From the NCBI GenBank assembly GCA_024637315.1, contig JAGXFH010000034.1:372001-436000 (forward strand): a DNA stretch of 64,000 nt, given 5' to 3'. Shown here one piece after another: positions 20,220 through 29,310 of this stretch (the stretch's first letter is position 1; each line of letters starts with the position of its first letter). Origin of the DNA: Brevirhabdus sp. (GTDB lineage Bacteria > Pseudomonadota > Alphaproteobacteria > Rhodobacterales > Rhodobacteraceae). A model generated the notes under the pieces. It searched no databases. It had not been told where the DNA came from and saw only the letters and a program-made list of their open reading frames with translations. The translations under genes and the position numbers were made by a program.

Positions 20220-21533
20220 TCAGCGGAAAGCCAGAAGCTGCCCGTTCTGCCCGACAATATAAAGCGTACCGTTCACGACGATCGGTCGCGTCGCGGCGGC
20301 AGCCCCCAAGTCGACCGAGGCCGTCAGCGCGCCATTGACCGGATCGAATCCGCGCAACTGCCCGTCGCCCGACGCGACCCAAAGCCGGCCGCCCGCAAGC
20401 ACCGGACCATAATGCGCAAACACATCGCGGGTCCGGGCTGGGCGCCGGACAGGCACGAAATAGGGCAGCCTCACCGACCAGATCGGCTCGCCGGTTGCCG
20501 CATCACGCCGCAGCAATTCGGCCTTGTCGGTCACCATGAACACCGATCCGCCGTCCACCAGCATCGGGCTGACGGCGCCCTGCGCGATGGTCCAGATCGC
20601 CTGGCCGTCGCCGGCGTCCAGCGCGGCTGTCCGGCCCGCCGGAGTGCCGGTATAGATCACGTCGCCGACAATGATCGGATCGCCGGTGATGTCGCTGACA
20701 TTCGCATAGGCCCGGCCCGACCGCGAACCGGCGACGACACTGTTCCAGACCTGCAAGCCGCCCTGCGGCAGCGCCGCCAGAACTTCCGTCGAGGCCATCG
20801 GGAAAACGACAACTCTGCCGCCGACCGCCGGGCTTGCACCGCCCACCACGCCAGTGACAGAGGGCGTGCCCTGAACCTGCCATTTGACGCGGCCGTCATT
20901 GGCATCTATCGCCCAGCCACGGCTGTCGCGCGATACCGCATAGACCAGTCCATTCGATACGGTCGGCGCGCCCGAGGCCGGGGCGGGCAGCCGTTGACGC
21001 CAGCGAACCGCGCCGTCGCGGGCATCCAGCGCAACGATCTCGCCGAATCCGGTTGTCGCGAAGACCTGCCCCGCCACGACTGCCAGCCCACCGCCAGAGG
21101 CATCGTCGGCGCGGTCGGAGGGAGGTGTAAGATCACGCGACCATGCGGTTGTGCCATTGGCCGAAGTCGCGGTAACCGTCGCCCGGCTGTCGAGCGTGAA
21201 GATCAGGCCGCCCGACGCCACCGGATCCGCGGTGATGCGGTGCTTGCGATCATTGCCGCTGCCGATCGAAGCCCGCCAAAGCGGCGCGATCGAAGAGGCC
21301 AGGGCGGGATGCCGGATCGTATGGCTGGCCGATCCTGCGCGATGTGTCCATTCACTGTGATTGGTCTGGGCGGGAATGCTGATCGGCTGCGCCCGATCCT
21401 GCACCTCGTCAGCCTCCGCAATCCCGACGGCCTCGCGCAGATCGGTCCGCTCTCCGGGCAACAATATCTCACGTTCGGTGCAGCCGGCCACCAACAGGCA
21501 AACCGCAAACAATGCGCTGTGGAATGGTTTCAC
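20220..21533 (-). CDS. bamB: BamB-like PQQ/beta-propeller lipoprotein
   Basis: 437 aa. The start VKPFHSALFAVCLLVAGC is a lipoprotein signal with lipobox LVAGC. The rest is repeated PQQ-like beta-propeller blades (VIALD-type repeats such as GEIVALDARDGAVRWRQ and GRTAALDAGDGQAIWTI). This matches BamB, the lipoprotein scaffold of the BAM outer-membrane assembly machine. I use GTG 21533, preceded by GAGGGAG; ATG 21588 is an upstream alternative that would spoil the signal peptide. Neighbours (YfgM-like, Der) are the usual bamB context. Confidence 0.85.
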   Translation of the reverse strand: MKPFHSALFAVCLLVAGCTEREILLPGERTDLREAVGIAEADEVQDRAQPISIPAQTNHSEWTHRAGSASHTIRHPALASSIAPLWRASIGSGNDRKHRITADPVASGGLIFTLDSRATVTATSANGTTAWSRDLTPPSDRADDASGGGLAVVAGQVFATTGFGEIVALDARDGAVRWRQRLPAPASGAPTVSNGLVYAVSRDSRGWAIDANDGRVKWQVQGTPSVTGVVGGASPAVGGRVVVFPMASTEVLAALPQGGLQVWNSVVAGSRSGRAYANVSDITGDPIIVGDVIYTGTPAGRTAALDAGDGQAIWTIAQGAVSPMLVDGGSVFMVTDKAELLRRDAATGEPIWSVRLPYFVPVRRPARTRDVFAHYGPVLAGGRLWVASGDGQLRGFDPVNGALTASVDLGAAAATRPIVVNGTLYIVGQNGQLLAFR

Positions 21534-21588
21534 ACTACTGCTCCCTCGGCCAGTCCCTGACGGTCTGGAAATGTTGGCGTTGCGCATG

Positions 21589-22242
21589 TCACGCCGGTTC
21601 CAGCTCGCCACCCAGGGCCACAATCAACTGAGACACTCTCCGACGCAAGTCCGCAGTCACCTCACCATCCGCAAGGATCGCCTGAAGGCGGGTCATGGCG
21701 GCCTGGTTCTTGCCGGCATTGATTTCAGCCAGCGCCATCTGCTCTTCTGCCAGCAGCCGGAACGGCGCGCCCGGCGCCGCCAGCGATTCCAACCGGGTCA
21801 GACGCTCTGCCGGCGGCAGCGCATCGCCCTGGATCAGGATCAGTTTAAACTCTGCCAGATGCCGGTAGATCGTGGGTTGCGTGGCATCGACCGCAATCTG
21901 GCTCAGGCTTGCAGCGGCAGCCTTGGCATCCTTTGCATTCAGCTCTTCATTCGCCTGAAGCACGGCCAGAATTGCGGCCTGATCGCCCTGCGCCTCTACC
22001 GACCTCAGGGCGGCGGCGCGCGCCTGCGGATCGTTCTTCAGAAGGCTCGACAGGATGGCGTCTCCGAACGCCTGAGCTGCAGAGGCTGCTCGCGCCTTGC
22101 GAATCTCGTTGATCGCGGCGCCGCCGACCAAAAGCACGACGAGCAGGATTGCGATCCAGCCGTATTTGCGGATCATGCGGGATAGCTGATCTCGACGCAG
22201 CTCGTCCGTGACTTCTTCGATGAAACTGTCAGTATTGCTCAC
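21589..22242 (-). CDS. YfgM/TPR-like inner-membrane protein
   Basis: 217 aa. It has an N-terminal cytosolic segment (SFIEEVTDELRRDQLSRMIRKYG), one transmembrane helix (WIAILLVVLLVGGAAINEI) and an Ala-rich helical periplasmic part. This is the layout of YfgM/tetratricopeptide-like proteins encoded next to bamB, which link to the Sec translocon and periplasmic chaperones. GTG 22242 (MSNTDSF) is chosen because GGAGG lies six bases upstream. The track start at 22356 adds an implausible leader. Confidence 0.8.
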   Translation of the reverse strand: MSNTDSFIEEVTDELRRDQLSRMIRKYGWIAILLVVLLVGGAAINEIRKARAASAAQAFGDAILSSLLKNDPQARAAALRSVEAQGDQAAILAVLQANEELNAKDAKAAAASLSQIAVDATQPTIYRHLAEFKLILIQGDALPPAERLTRLESLAAPGAPFRLLAEEQMALAEINAGKNQAAMTRLQAILADGEVTADLRRRVSQLIVALGGELEPA

Positions 22243-22480
22243 GCCTGCCTCCGACCTTGGATCGGCTTGTCTTACCCCAACCTTTTCCCTATTGCCAAGA
22301 GCACCTTGTGAAACAAGGCAAAACAGTGCTTCGGCGGACCATGTTCGGTGGCGCAAAAAATGCTAAAGCAAATTCGACAGTTTTGTGTATGTTGCCACCG
22401 AAACACTTAACAAACCGCGTCGATGGTATATATCGTCGGCTGACCGCGCGCTCAGTCGTCGAGGACGATAAGAGGTATTG

Positions 22481-23773
22481 ATGCGACTATTCCCGATCGT
22501 GACGGCCCTGTTGGTTATGGCCGCGCTTTACCTTTTCGTGTTCGAACGTGAGCGGATCGTGACCTTCGCTGGCGGCGACGCAGGTGCGCGCCCTGCTGAT
22601 GACGGGACCGGCGGCACCGCTGCCGCTGCCGCAACAACCGGACAGACGGACGAGGTCGGCCTGGTTTCGGTCGTGGTGCAGAAATCGAGCGCGCGGTCCG
22701 TCGACAGCGGCGTTTTGGTACGAGGCCGGACGGAAGCCGCCCGGCAGGTCGAGATGCGCGCAGAAACCAGCGGCCAAGTGATCTCTGCGCCATTGCGAAA
22801 GGGCGCGCGAGTGACCGAGGGGCAGCTTCTTTGCCAACTTGATCCAGGCACCAGAGAGGCCGCCTTGACCGAGGCGCAAGCACGGCTGCCAGAGGCGATG
22901 TCGCGCATTCCCGAGGCGAAAGCCCGCTTGCCGGAAGCCCAGGCGCGACTGTCAGAGGCGAAATCCCGGCTGATAGAGGCCGAAATCAATCAGCGCGCGG
23001 CGAAGCGGCTTTCAAAGGATGGTTTTGCATCGGAAACCCGCGTCGCGGCCGCAGACGCGGCCTTCGAGGCTGCGCTGGCCGCCGTGCAGACGGCGACCGC
23101 CGGCGTTGCCGCGGCGCAATCGGGTGTCAAGGCGGCCGAAGCCGGCGTTCAGGCCGCAGAGGCCGGCATCGCGGCGGCGCGCAAGGAGATCGACCGCCTG
23201 TCGGTGACCGCGCCCTTCGGCGGCTTGCTGGAATCCGATACCGCCGAGCTTGGGACATTGTTGCAGCCCGGCGCGCTGTGCGCCACGATCATCCAGCTCG
23301 ACCCGATCAAGCTGGTCGGCTTCATCCCCGAGACGGTGGTCGCGAAGGTCAGCGTCGGCGCGATGGCGGGCGCCCGGCTGGCCACCGGCGACGAGGTCTC
23401 GGGCAAGGTAACGTTTCTTTCGCGCTCGGCCGACCCGGCAACGCGCACCTTCCGTGTCGAGATCGAAGTGCCGAACCGGGATCAGGCCATACGCGACGGC
23501 CAGACCGCAGAGATCGCGATTTCCTCGGCGGGTGAGGCGGCGCACCTTTTGCCGTCCTCGGCGCTGACGCTTGACGATGACGGCGCGATCGGCATCCGCA
23601 CGGTAAATCCCGAGCGCAAGGTAGAGTTCATGCCGGTCGACATCCTGCGCGACACGGTGGACGGCATCTGGGTGAAGGGGCTTCCCGAAACTGTCGACGT
23701 GATCGTGGTCGGGCAGGAATATGTCACCCAAGGCGTCCTCGTGGCCGTCACCTACCGCGAGTTGCTGCAATGA
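22481..23773 (+). CDS. RND efflux periplasmic adaptor (membrane fusion protein)
   Basis: About 430 aa. After an N-terminal membrane anchor (LFPIVTALLVMAALYLFVF) comes a lipoyl half-motif (AETSGQVISAPLRKGARVTEGQLLCQLD), a long coiled-coil hairpin, the second lipoyl half (VTAPFGGLLESDTAELGTLLQPG) and a beta-barrel. The hairpin has five near-identical heptads from residue 136 (LPEAMSR, IPEAKAR, LPEAQAR, LSEAKSR, LIEAEIN). The adaptor links the RND pump to an outer-membrane channel, which is not encoded here. ATG 22481 follows AAGAGGTATTG. Confidence 0.92.
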   Translation: MRLFPIVTALLVMAALYLFVFERERIVTFAGGDAGARPADDGTGGTAAAAATTGQTDEVGLVSVVVQKSSARSVDSGVLVRGRTEAARQVEMRAETSGQVISAPLRKGARVTEGQLLCQLDPGTREAALTEAQARLPEAMSRIPEAKARLPEAQARLSEAKSRLIEAEINQRAAKRLSKDGFASETRVAAADAAFEAALAAVQTATAGVAAAQSGVKAAEAGVQAAEAGIAAARKEIDRLSVTAPFGGLLESDTAELGTLLQPGALCATIIQLDPIKLVGFIPETVVAKVSVGAMAGARLATGDEVSGKVTFLSRSADPATRTFRVEIEVPNRDQAIRDGQTAEIAISSAGEAAHLLPSSALTLDDDGAIGIRTVNPERKVEFMPVDILRDTVDGIWVKGLPETVDVIVVGQEYVTQGVLVAVTYRELLQ

Positions 23774-26700
23774 CCGGAATTGTCGACTGGGCCGGCCAGC
23801 ATGCCCGCATGGTCATCGCGTTCATTGCCCTGACGCTGCTAGCCGGCGCGATGGCCTATGTCGGGCTGCCCAAGGAAGGCGAACCGGACATCGAGATTCC
23901 GGCGCTCTTCGTCTCGGTTCCGTTTCCCGGTATCTCGGCCGAGGACGCCGAAGAGATGATTCTCAAGCCGATGGAAACCAAATTGGCCGATCTCGACGGT
24001 CTGAAGGTGATGTCTGGCACCGCGGCAGAGGGCTATGCCGGCGTCGCCCTTGAATTCGAATTCGGCTGGGACAAGACCAAGATCATCGCCGATGTCCGCG
24101 ACCGGATGAACACCGTCGAGGCCAACCTTCCCGACGGCGCCGACAAGTACAGTATCAACGAAATCAACTTCTCCGAATTCCCGATCATCATCGTGAACCT
24201 GACCGGGGCGGTTCCGGAACGCACGCTGATCCGCGTCGCAAAAGAGCTTCAGGACCGGTTGGAGGGTCTGGAACCGGTGTTGCAGGCCTCGCTGGCCGGC
24301 AACCGTGACGAGATGCTGGAAGTCGTGATCGATCCGCTGAAGCTGGAAAGCTACAACGTGACCGCTGGAGAGTTGATCAGCGTCGTACGAAACAACAACC
24401 AACTGATTGCAGCGGGTGAGGTCGAGACGGCCCAGGGCGCGATTTCGGTCAAGATCCCGTCCTCGTTCGATGATCAACGCGACATATACGATCTGCCGGT
24501 GAAGGTGAACGGCGACCGGGTTGTGACATTGGGCGATCTGGCCGATATCCGCCTTACGTTCGAGGACCGCACCGGCACCGCAAGGTACAATGGCGACACC
24601 ACTGTTGCGTTGCAGGTGGTCAAGCGCAAGGGGTTCAACCTGATCGACACCGCCGCCCTGATCCGCCAAGAGGTTGCCGCAGAGCAGGCCGGCTGGCCGC
24701 AGGATCTGCAGGACGCCGTTGCCATCGGCATTTCCAACGATCAGTCCACGCAGGTGGAGAGCATGGTGCAACAGCTCGAAGGGTCGGTCCTGACGGCGAT
24801 CTCGCTGGTGATGATCGTGGTTCTGGCCTCGCTCGGTATCCGGTCCGCGCTGCTGGTCGGTTTCGCCATACCGACCTCGTTCCTGCTTTTCTTCATCCTT
24901 CTGGGGGTGATGGGCATCACGATCTCCAACATCGTGATGTTCGGTCTCATCCTGGCGGTCGGCATGCTTGTCGATGGCGCCATCGTCGTCGTCGAAAGTG
25001 CCGATCGCAGGATCAGCGAAGGCTCAGGGCCGATGCACGCCTTCACCGAATCCGCCAAGCGGATGTTCTGGCCGATCGTCTCGTCCACCGCGACGACCCT
25101 GTGCGCCTTCCTGCCGATGCTGTTCTGGCCGGGCGTGGCGGGCGAGTTCATGGGCATGCTGCCGGTGACGCTGATCTTCGTTCTGTCGGCCTCGCTCGTC
25201 GTTGCGCTGATCTACCTGCCGGTGATGGGCGGGGTCGCGGGCCGGATGTCACGGCTGTTCGAGGGGGCGTCGAACGCGCTGCGCCGCGCGCTGCCATGGC
25301 TGGTTCGGGCAATTCTCGTGCCGCCGTCGCTGTACCTGGTGTTCCTGGGGGCGATGCAGTCGCTCAACCCCGGTTACCTCTTTCGCGGTGTGCCGCCCTT
25401 GTCGGGCGGCCTCGCAGTTCTGCCGGGGGGGCTGATGATGGTCGCGGGCGCCGTCGCATCCTCGGTGACGCTCGGCTCTGTCCGGATCGAACGAGCGCCG
25501 CAAGAGGTCCGCGCCGGCTATCGGCGCAAACCCTTCGGCTGGTTCACCTACTTCATTGTCGGAAACCCGGTGATGCCGCTGGTCACCATCGGCGCGGTCG
25601 GCTTTCTGGTCGTGTCGGTTTTCGGCTATTACGGCGCCAACAACAACGGGACCGAGTTCTTTGCGCCGTCCGAACCCGAACAGGCGATCATCTATGTCCG
25701 CGCCCGCGGCAACCTTTCGCTGGCCGAGAAGGATGCCATGGTCCGGCAGGTCGAAGACGTCGTCATCGGGATGGAGGGGGTTGAAAGCGCGTTTGCCTTT
25801 GCCGGGTCAGGCGGTCTGAACCAGAATACCGGCGGCGCGTCCGGCCCGCGCGACACGATCGGGCAGATGCAGATCGAAATGACCCCGTGGGCGGACCGCA
25901 AAGATCGCCCAGAGCTCAACGGTGATGCAATACTCGACCGGATCCAGCAAAGGCTGGACCGTATCCCAGGAATCAAGTCAGAGGCCTTGCCGCTGTCTTT
26001 CGGACCCGCCTCGGCCAAACCGGTTCACCTGCGGCTGAAGGGCGACAACTGGCAAGATCTTCTGCAGGCCGTCGACGACGTCCGCCAGCGGTTCGAAACC
26101 ACGCCGGCGCTGACCGACATCGAGGACACGACCCCCCTGCTCGGCATCGACTGGCAGATTGACGTCGATGTCGAGAAAGCCGGCCGGTTCGGCGCCGATG
26201 TCGCGACCGTCGGCGGCATGGTCCAACTGGTCACGCGCGGCCTTTTGCTGGATACGATGCGTGTCGACAGTTCCGACGAGGAAATCGAGATCCGCGTGCG
26301 GTTGCCCGAGAAGGACCGCGTGCTGTCCACGCTGGACAGTCTGAAGGTTCGCACCCCCGGCGGTCTGGTCCCGCTGTCGAATTTCGTCACCTATCAGCCG
26401 GTTCGCAAGCTGGGCCAGATCGACCGGGTCGACCAGTCGCGGTACTTCGATGTCAAGGCGGCGGTCTCGGCCGATCAAGTCAACGACGACGGCAAGGCGA
26501 TCAATGCCAACGAACGGATCGAGCTTCTGACCACCTGGCTGCAGACCGATGCGGATCTGCCCGCCGGCATCAGTTGGGAATGGACCGGCGATCAGGAGGA
26601 CGAACAGGAATCGCAGGCGTTCCTGCAGACGGCTTTCGCGGGCGCGCTTGGGCTCATGTTCGTGATCCTGCTGGCGCAATTCAACAGCTTCTACAATGCG

Positions 26701-27411
26701 GTGCTGGTTCTGATGGCGGTGGTCATGTCGACGACCGGGGTGCTTGTCGGCATGCTGGTCATGGGCCAGAGTTTCGGCGTCATCATGACCGGCACCGGCA
26801 TCGTGGCGCTGGCGGGGATCGTGGTAAACAACAACATCGTTCTGATCGACATCTATCAGGAATATGCGCAATACATGCCGCGCCTTCAGGCGATCGTGCG
26901 CACCGCCGAGGAACGCCTGCGCCCGGTCCTGCTGACCACGATCACCACAATGGCGGGTCTGACGCCGATGATGTTCGGTCTGTCGCTCGATTTCATCGGC
27001 GGCGGATATTCGATCAACAGCCCCACCGCGTCGTTCTGGAAACAGCTGGCAACCGCCGTGGTGTTCGGGCTTGGAACCGCCACCGTTCTGACCCTTGTCA
27101 TGACGCCCGCGATGCTGGCGTTGCGCGTCTGGATCAGCGCCGGGGCCTATCGTTCGGTCGCGACGCTCACGGCGCTGTCGAAGGGGCGCGACAGCCAGCT
27201 TGCGCGCGACCTTGCCTTGCAGCGGGCCGCGAACCGCGTCATGTCGCCGGAAATCCTGTGGCAGAGCGACGCGGATCTGGGGCACGCCCCACTGCCGCTA
27301 AAGGACGAGGAGAAGGCTGACAGCGAAGCCGCGGCCGAGGCTACCGCTGACGCGCCAGCGCCCCGGCGGAAACCGCGCCCCAAGACGCCGCCCCTGCGCG
27401 CGGCCGAGTAG
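23770..27411 (+). CDS. RND efflux permease (HAE family), enlarged
   Basis: 1213 aa, longer than the usual 1030-1050. It has the two-fold RND plan: a first porter domain, a membrane block with GLILAVGMLVDGAIVVVESADRR (TM4, with the Asp used in proton relay), a second porter domain and a last membrane block with GIVALAGIVVNNNIVLIDIY. Between TM6 (near residue 480) and TM7 (near 600) there are about 60 more residues than in AcrB, including two extra hydrophobic stretches. The C-terminal tail is Ala/Glu-rich and basic. It overlaps the adaptor by four bases (ATGA). The substrate is unknown. Confidence 0.92.
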   Translation: MTGIVDWAGQHARMVIAFIALTLLAGAMAYVGLPKEGEPDIEIPALFVSVPFPGISAEDAEEMILKPMETKLADLDGLKVMSGTAAEGYAGVALEFEFGWDKTKIIADVRDRMNTVEANLPDGADKYSINEINFSEFPIIIVNLTGAVPERTLIRVAKELQDRLEGLEPVLQASLAGNRDEMLEVVIDPLKLESYNVTAGELISVVRNNNQLIAAGEVETAQGAISVKIPSSFDDQRDIYDLPVKVNGDRVVTLGDLADIRLTFEDRTGTARYNGDTTVALQVVKRKGFNLIDTAALIRQEVAAEQAGWPQDLQDAVAIGISNDQSTQVESMVQQLEGSVLTAISLVMIVVLASLGIRSALLVGFAIPTSFLLFFILLGVMGITISNIVMFGLILAVGMLVDGAIVVVESADRRISEGSGPMHAFTESAKRMFWPIVSSTATTLCAFLPMLFWPGVAGEFMGMLPVTLIFVLSASLVVALIYLPVMGGVAGRMSRLFEGASNALRRALPWLVRAILVPPSLYLVFLGAMQSLNPGYLFRGVPPLSGGLAVLPGGLMMVAGAVASSVTLGSVRIERAPQEVRAGYRRKPFGWFTYFIVGNPVMPLVTIGAVGFLVVSVFGYYGANNNGTEFFAPSEPEQAIIYVRARGNLSLAEKDAMVRQVEDVVIGMEGVESAFAFAGSGGLNQNTGGASGPRDTIGQMQIEMTPWADRKDRPELNGDAILDRIQQRLDRIPGIKSEALPLSFGPASAKPVHLRLKGDNWQDLLQAVDDVRQRFETTPALTDIEDTTPLLGIDWQIDVDVEKAGRFGADVATVGGMVQLVTRGLLLDTMRVDSSDEEIEIRVRLPEKDRVLSTLDSLKVRTPGGLVPLSNFVTYQPVRKLGQIDRVDQSRYFDVKAAVSADQVNDDGKAINANERIELLTTWLQTDADLPAGISWEWTGDQEDEQESQAFLQTAFAGALGLMFVILLAQFNSFYNAVLVLMAVVMSTTGVLVGMLVMGQSFGVIMTGTGIVALAGIVVNNNIVLIDIYQEYAQYMPRLQAIVRTAEERLRPVLLTTITTMAGLTPMMFGLSLDFIGGGYSINSPTASFWKQLATAVVFGLGTATVLTLVMTPAMLALRVWISAGAYRSVATLTALSKGRDSQLARDLALQRAANRVMSPEILWQSDADLGHAPLPLKDEEKADSEAAAEATADAPAPRRKPRPKTPPLRAAE

Positions 27412-27420
27412 CGCCCCGCC

Positions 27421-29250
27421 CTAGGCCGCCGCATCCTCTTCGCTGGCCTGACGCAGCCACATGGCGGCATAGCGCCCGCCACGCACCAACAGATCCTCAT
27501 GCCGGCCGCGCTCGACGATCTGGCCGTTGTCGAGCACGACGATCTGGTCGGCATCGGCAATCGTCGAAAGCCTGTGCGCGATGGTGATCACAGTCCGACC
27601 CTGGGACATTTCGGCGAGGCTTTGCTGGATGTCGCGCTCGGTCTGGCTGTCGAGCGCCGAGGTGGCCTCGTCCAGCAACAGGATCGGCGGGTCTTTCAGC
27701 AACGTCCGCGCGATACCGACGCGCTGCTTTTCGCCGCCCGACAATTTCAGGCCGCGTTCCCCCACCCGGGTCTGATATCCGTCCGGCAGGCTGACGATGA
27801 AGTCATGGATCTTCGCCGCCTTCGCGGCCGCCTCGATCTCGGCCTTGGTGGCCTCTGGCCGGCCATAGGCGATGTTGTATAGCACGGTGTCGTTGAACAG
27901 CACCGTATCCTGCGGCACCACGCCGACATTGTCATGCAGACTGCTTTGCGTCACGTCGCGGACATCTTGTCCGTCGATCCGCAGCGCGCCGTCGACCACA
28001 TCGTAAAACCGGAACAGCAACCGGCCGATGGTCGACTTGCCCGACCCCGACGGCCCGACGATGGCAACCGTCTGGCCGGGCGGCACCGTCAGGCTGACGC
28101 CCTTGAGGATCGGTCGTTCCTTGTCATAGCCGAAATAGACATTGTCGAGCTCGATCTCTCCGCCATTCACCTTGAGGGCCACGGCGTCGGGCTTGTCCTC
28201 GACCTCGGCCGGCTGTTCCAGCAGGTCGAACATGTCAGCCATGTCGATGAGCGCCTGACGGATCTCGCGATAGACGGTGCCCAGAAAGTTCAGCGGCATG
28301 GTGATCTGGATCATGTAGGCGTTGACCATGACGAAATCGCCCACCGTCAGATCGCCGCGACCGACCCCCAGCGCAGCCAGCACCATCACGATCACCAGAC
28401 CGGCGGTGATCAGGAACGACTGGCCGAAATTGAGAAAGGCGAGGGAATAGTTGGTCTTCAGCGCGGCATCGACATACCGCTCCATCGCACCGTCATAGCG
28501 GTCGGCCTCGCGCGCTTCGGCACCGAAGTATTTTACCGTCTCGAAGTTCAGCAGGCTGTCGATCGCCTTCTGGTTGGCGTCGGTATCCTGATCGTTCATC
28601 ACCTTGCGGATCTTCACCCGCCATTCGGTAATCGCAAAGGTGAACCAGACATAGGCGGCGATCGTCACGACCACGACGGCCAGGTACCAGACATCGAACA
28701 GCACGAAGAGCACCACGGCGATCATCAGAAGTTCCAGCACCAGCGGCCCGATGCTGAACAGCAAGAAGCGCAGCAGGAAATCGACGCCCTTCACGCCCCG
28801 CTCGATGATCCGGCTGAGACCGCCGGTCTTGCGGGTGATATGATAGCGCATCGATAGGCGGTGGATGTGCTGGAAGGTCTCAAGCGCGAGCATCCGCAGC
28901 GCGCGCTGTCCGACCTGCGCGAAGACCACATCGCGAAGCTGCTGAAACCCGACATTCATCAGCCGCGCCATGCCGTAAGCCACGGTCAGCCCGACCGCGC
29001 CGATACCCAGCATCAGATCGGCACTGGTCGACTCGCCGGCCAGCGCATCAACGGCAGCCTTGTAGAAGAATGGCGTTCCGACCGCGATCAGCTTGGCGAT
29101 CAGCAGCAGCAGCAGCGCGATGACTACCCGGCGCTTTACCCAAGGCTGATCGTCGGGCCAGAGATAGGGAATGACCTTGCGGACCGTCCGCATGTTGCCG
29201 GATTGATCGGCGCGTAGTGGACGCGCATCACTGACCTTGGATTTCTTCAC
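27421..29250 (-). CDS. Atm1-type ABC exporter (membrane-ATPase fusion)
   Basis: 609 aa half-transporter: six transmembrane segments, then an ATPase with Walker A GPSGSGKST, signature LSGGEKQRVGIARTLL and Walker B ILLLDEATSALD. The sequence resembles the Atm1/HMT1/ABCB7 branch (LRMLALETFQHIHRLSMRYHITRKTGGLSRIIERGVKGVDFLLRF-type membrane region), whose members export glutathione-linked sulfur or metal species. I use GTG 29250 (MKKSKVSDARP), preceded by GGAGG. It ends ten bases from the converging RND permease. Confidence 0.88.
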   Translation of the reverse strand: MKKSKVSDARPLRADQSGNMRTVRKVIPYLWPDDQPWVKRRVVIALLLLLIAKLIAVGTPFFYKAAVDALAGESTSADLMLGIGAVGLTVAYGMARLMNVGFQQLRDVVFAQVGQRALRMLALETFQHIHRLSMRYHITRKTGGLSRIIERGVKGVDFLLRFLLFSIGPLVLELLMIAVVLFVLFDVWYLAVVVVTIAAYVWFTFAITEWRVKIRKVMNDQDTDANQKAIDSLLNFETVKYFGAEAREADRYDGAMERYVDAALKTNYSLAFLNFGQSFLITAGLVIVMVLAALGVGRGDLTVGDFVMVNAYMIQITMPLNFLGTVYREIRQALIDMADMFDLLEQPAEVEDKPDAVALKVNGGEIELDNVYFGYDKERPILKGVSLTVPPGQTVAIVGPSGSGKSTIGRLLFRFYDVVDGALRIDGQDVRDVTQSSLHDNVGVVPQDTVLFNDTVLYNIAYGRPEATKAEIEAAAKAAKIHDFIVSLPDGYQTRVGERGLKLSGGEKQRVGIARTLLKDPPILLLDEATSALDSQTERDIQQSLAEMSQGRTVITIAHRLSTIADADQIVVLDNGQIVERGRHEDLLVRGGRYAAMWLRQASEEDAAA

Positions 29251-29310
29251 CCGATGCCTCCGAAGCTGAACGGCATAACTAGGGTCAGTGATCGGCAATT
29301 GCCAGTCCGC

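Noticed and set aside
19728-21560. 610-aa plus-strand ORF
   Set aside because: Antisense to der and the BamB-like gene; no domain or ribosome binding site.
23019-23207. Low-complexity ORFs inside the RND adaptor gene
   Set aside because: Frame shadows of the Ala/Glu heptad-repeat coding sequence.
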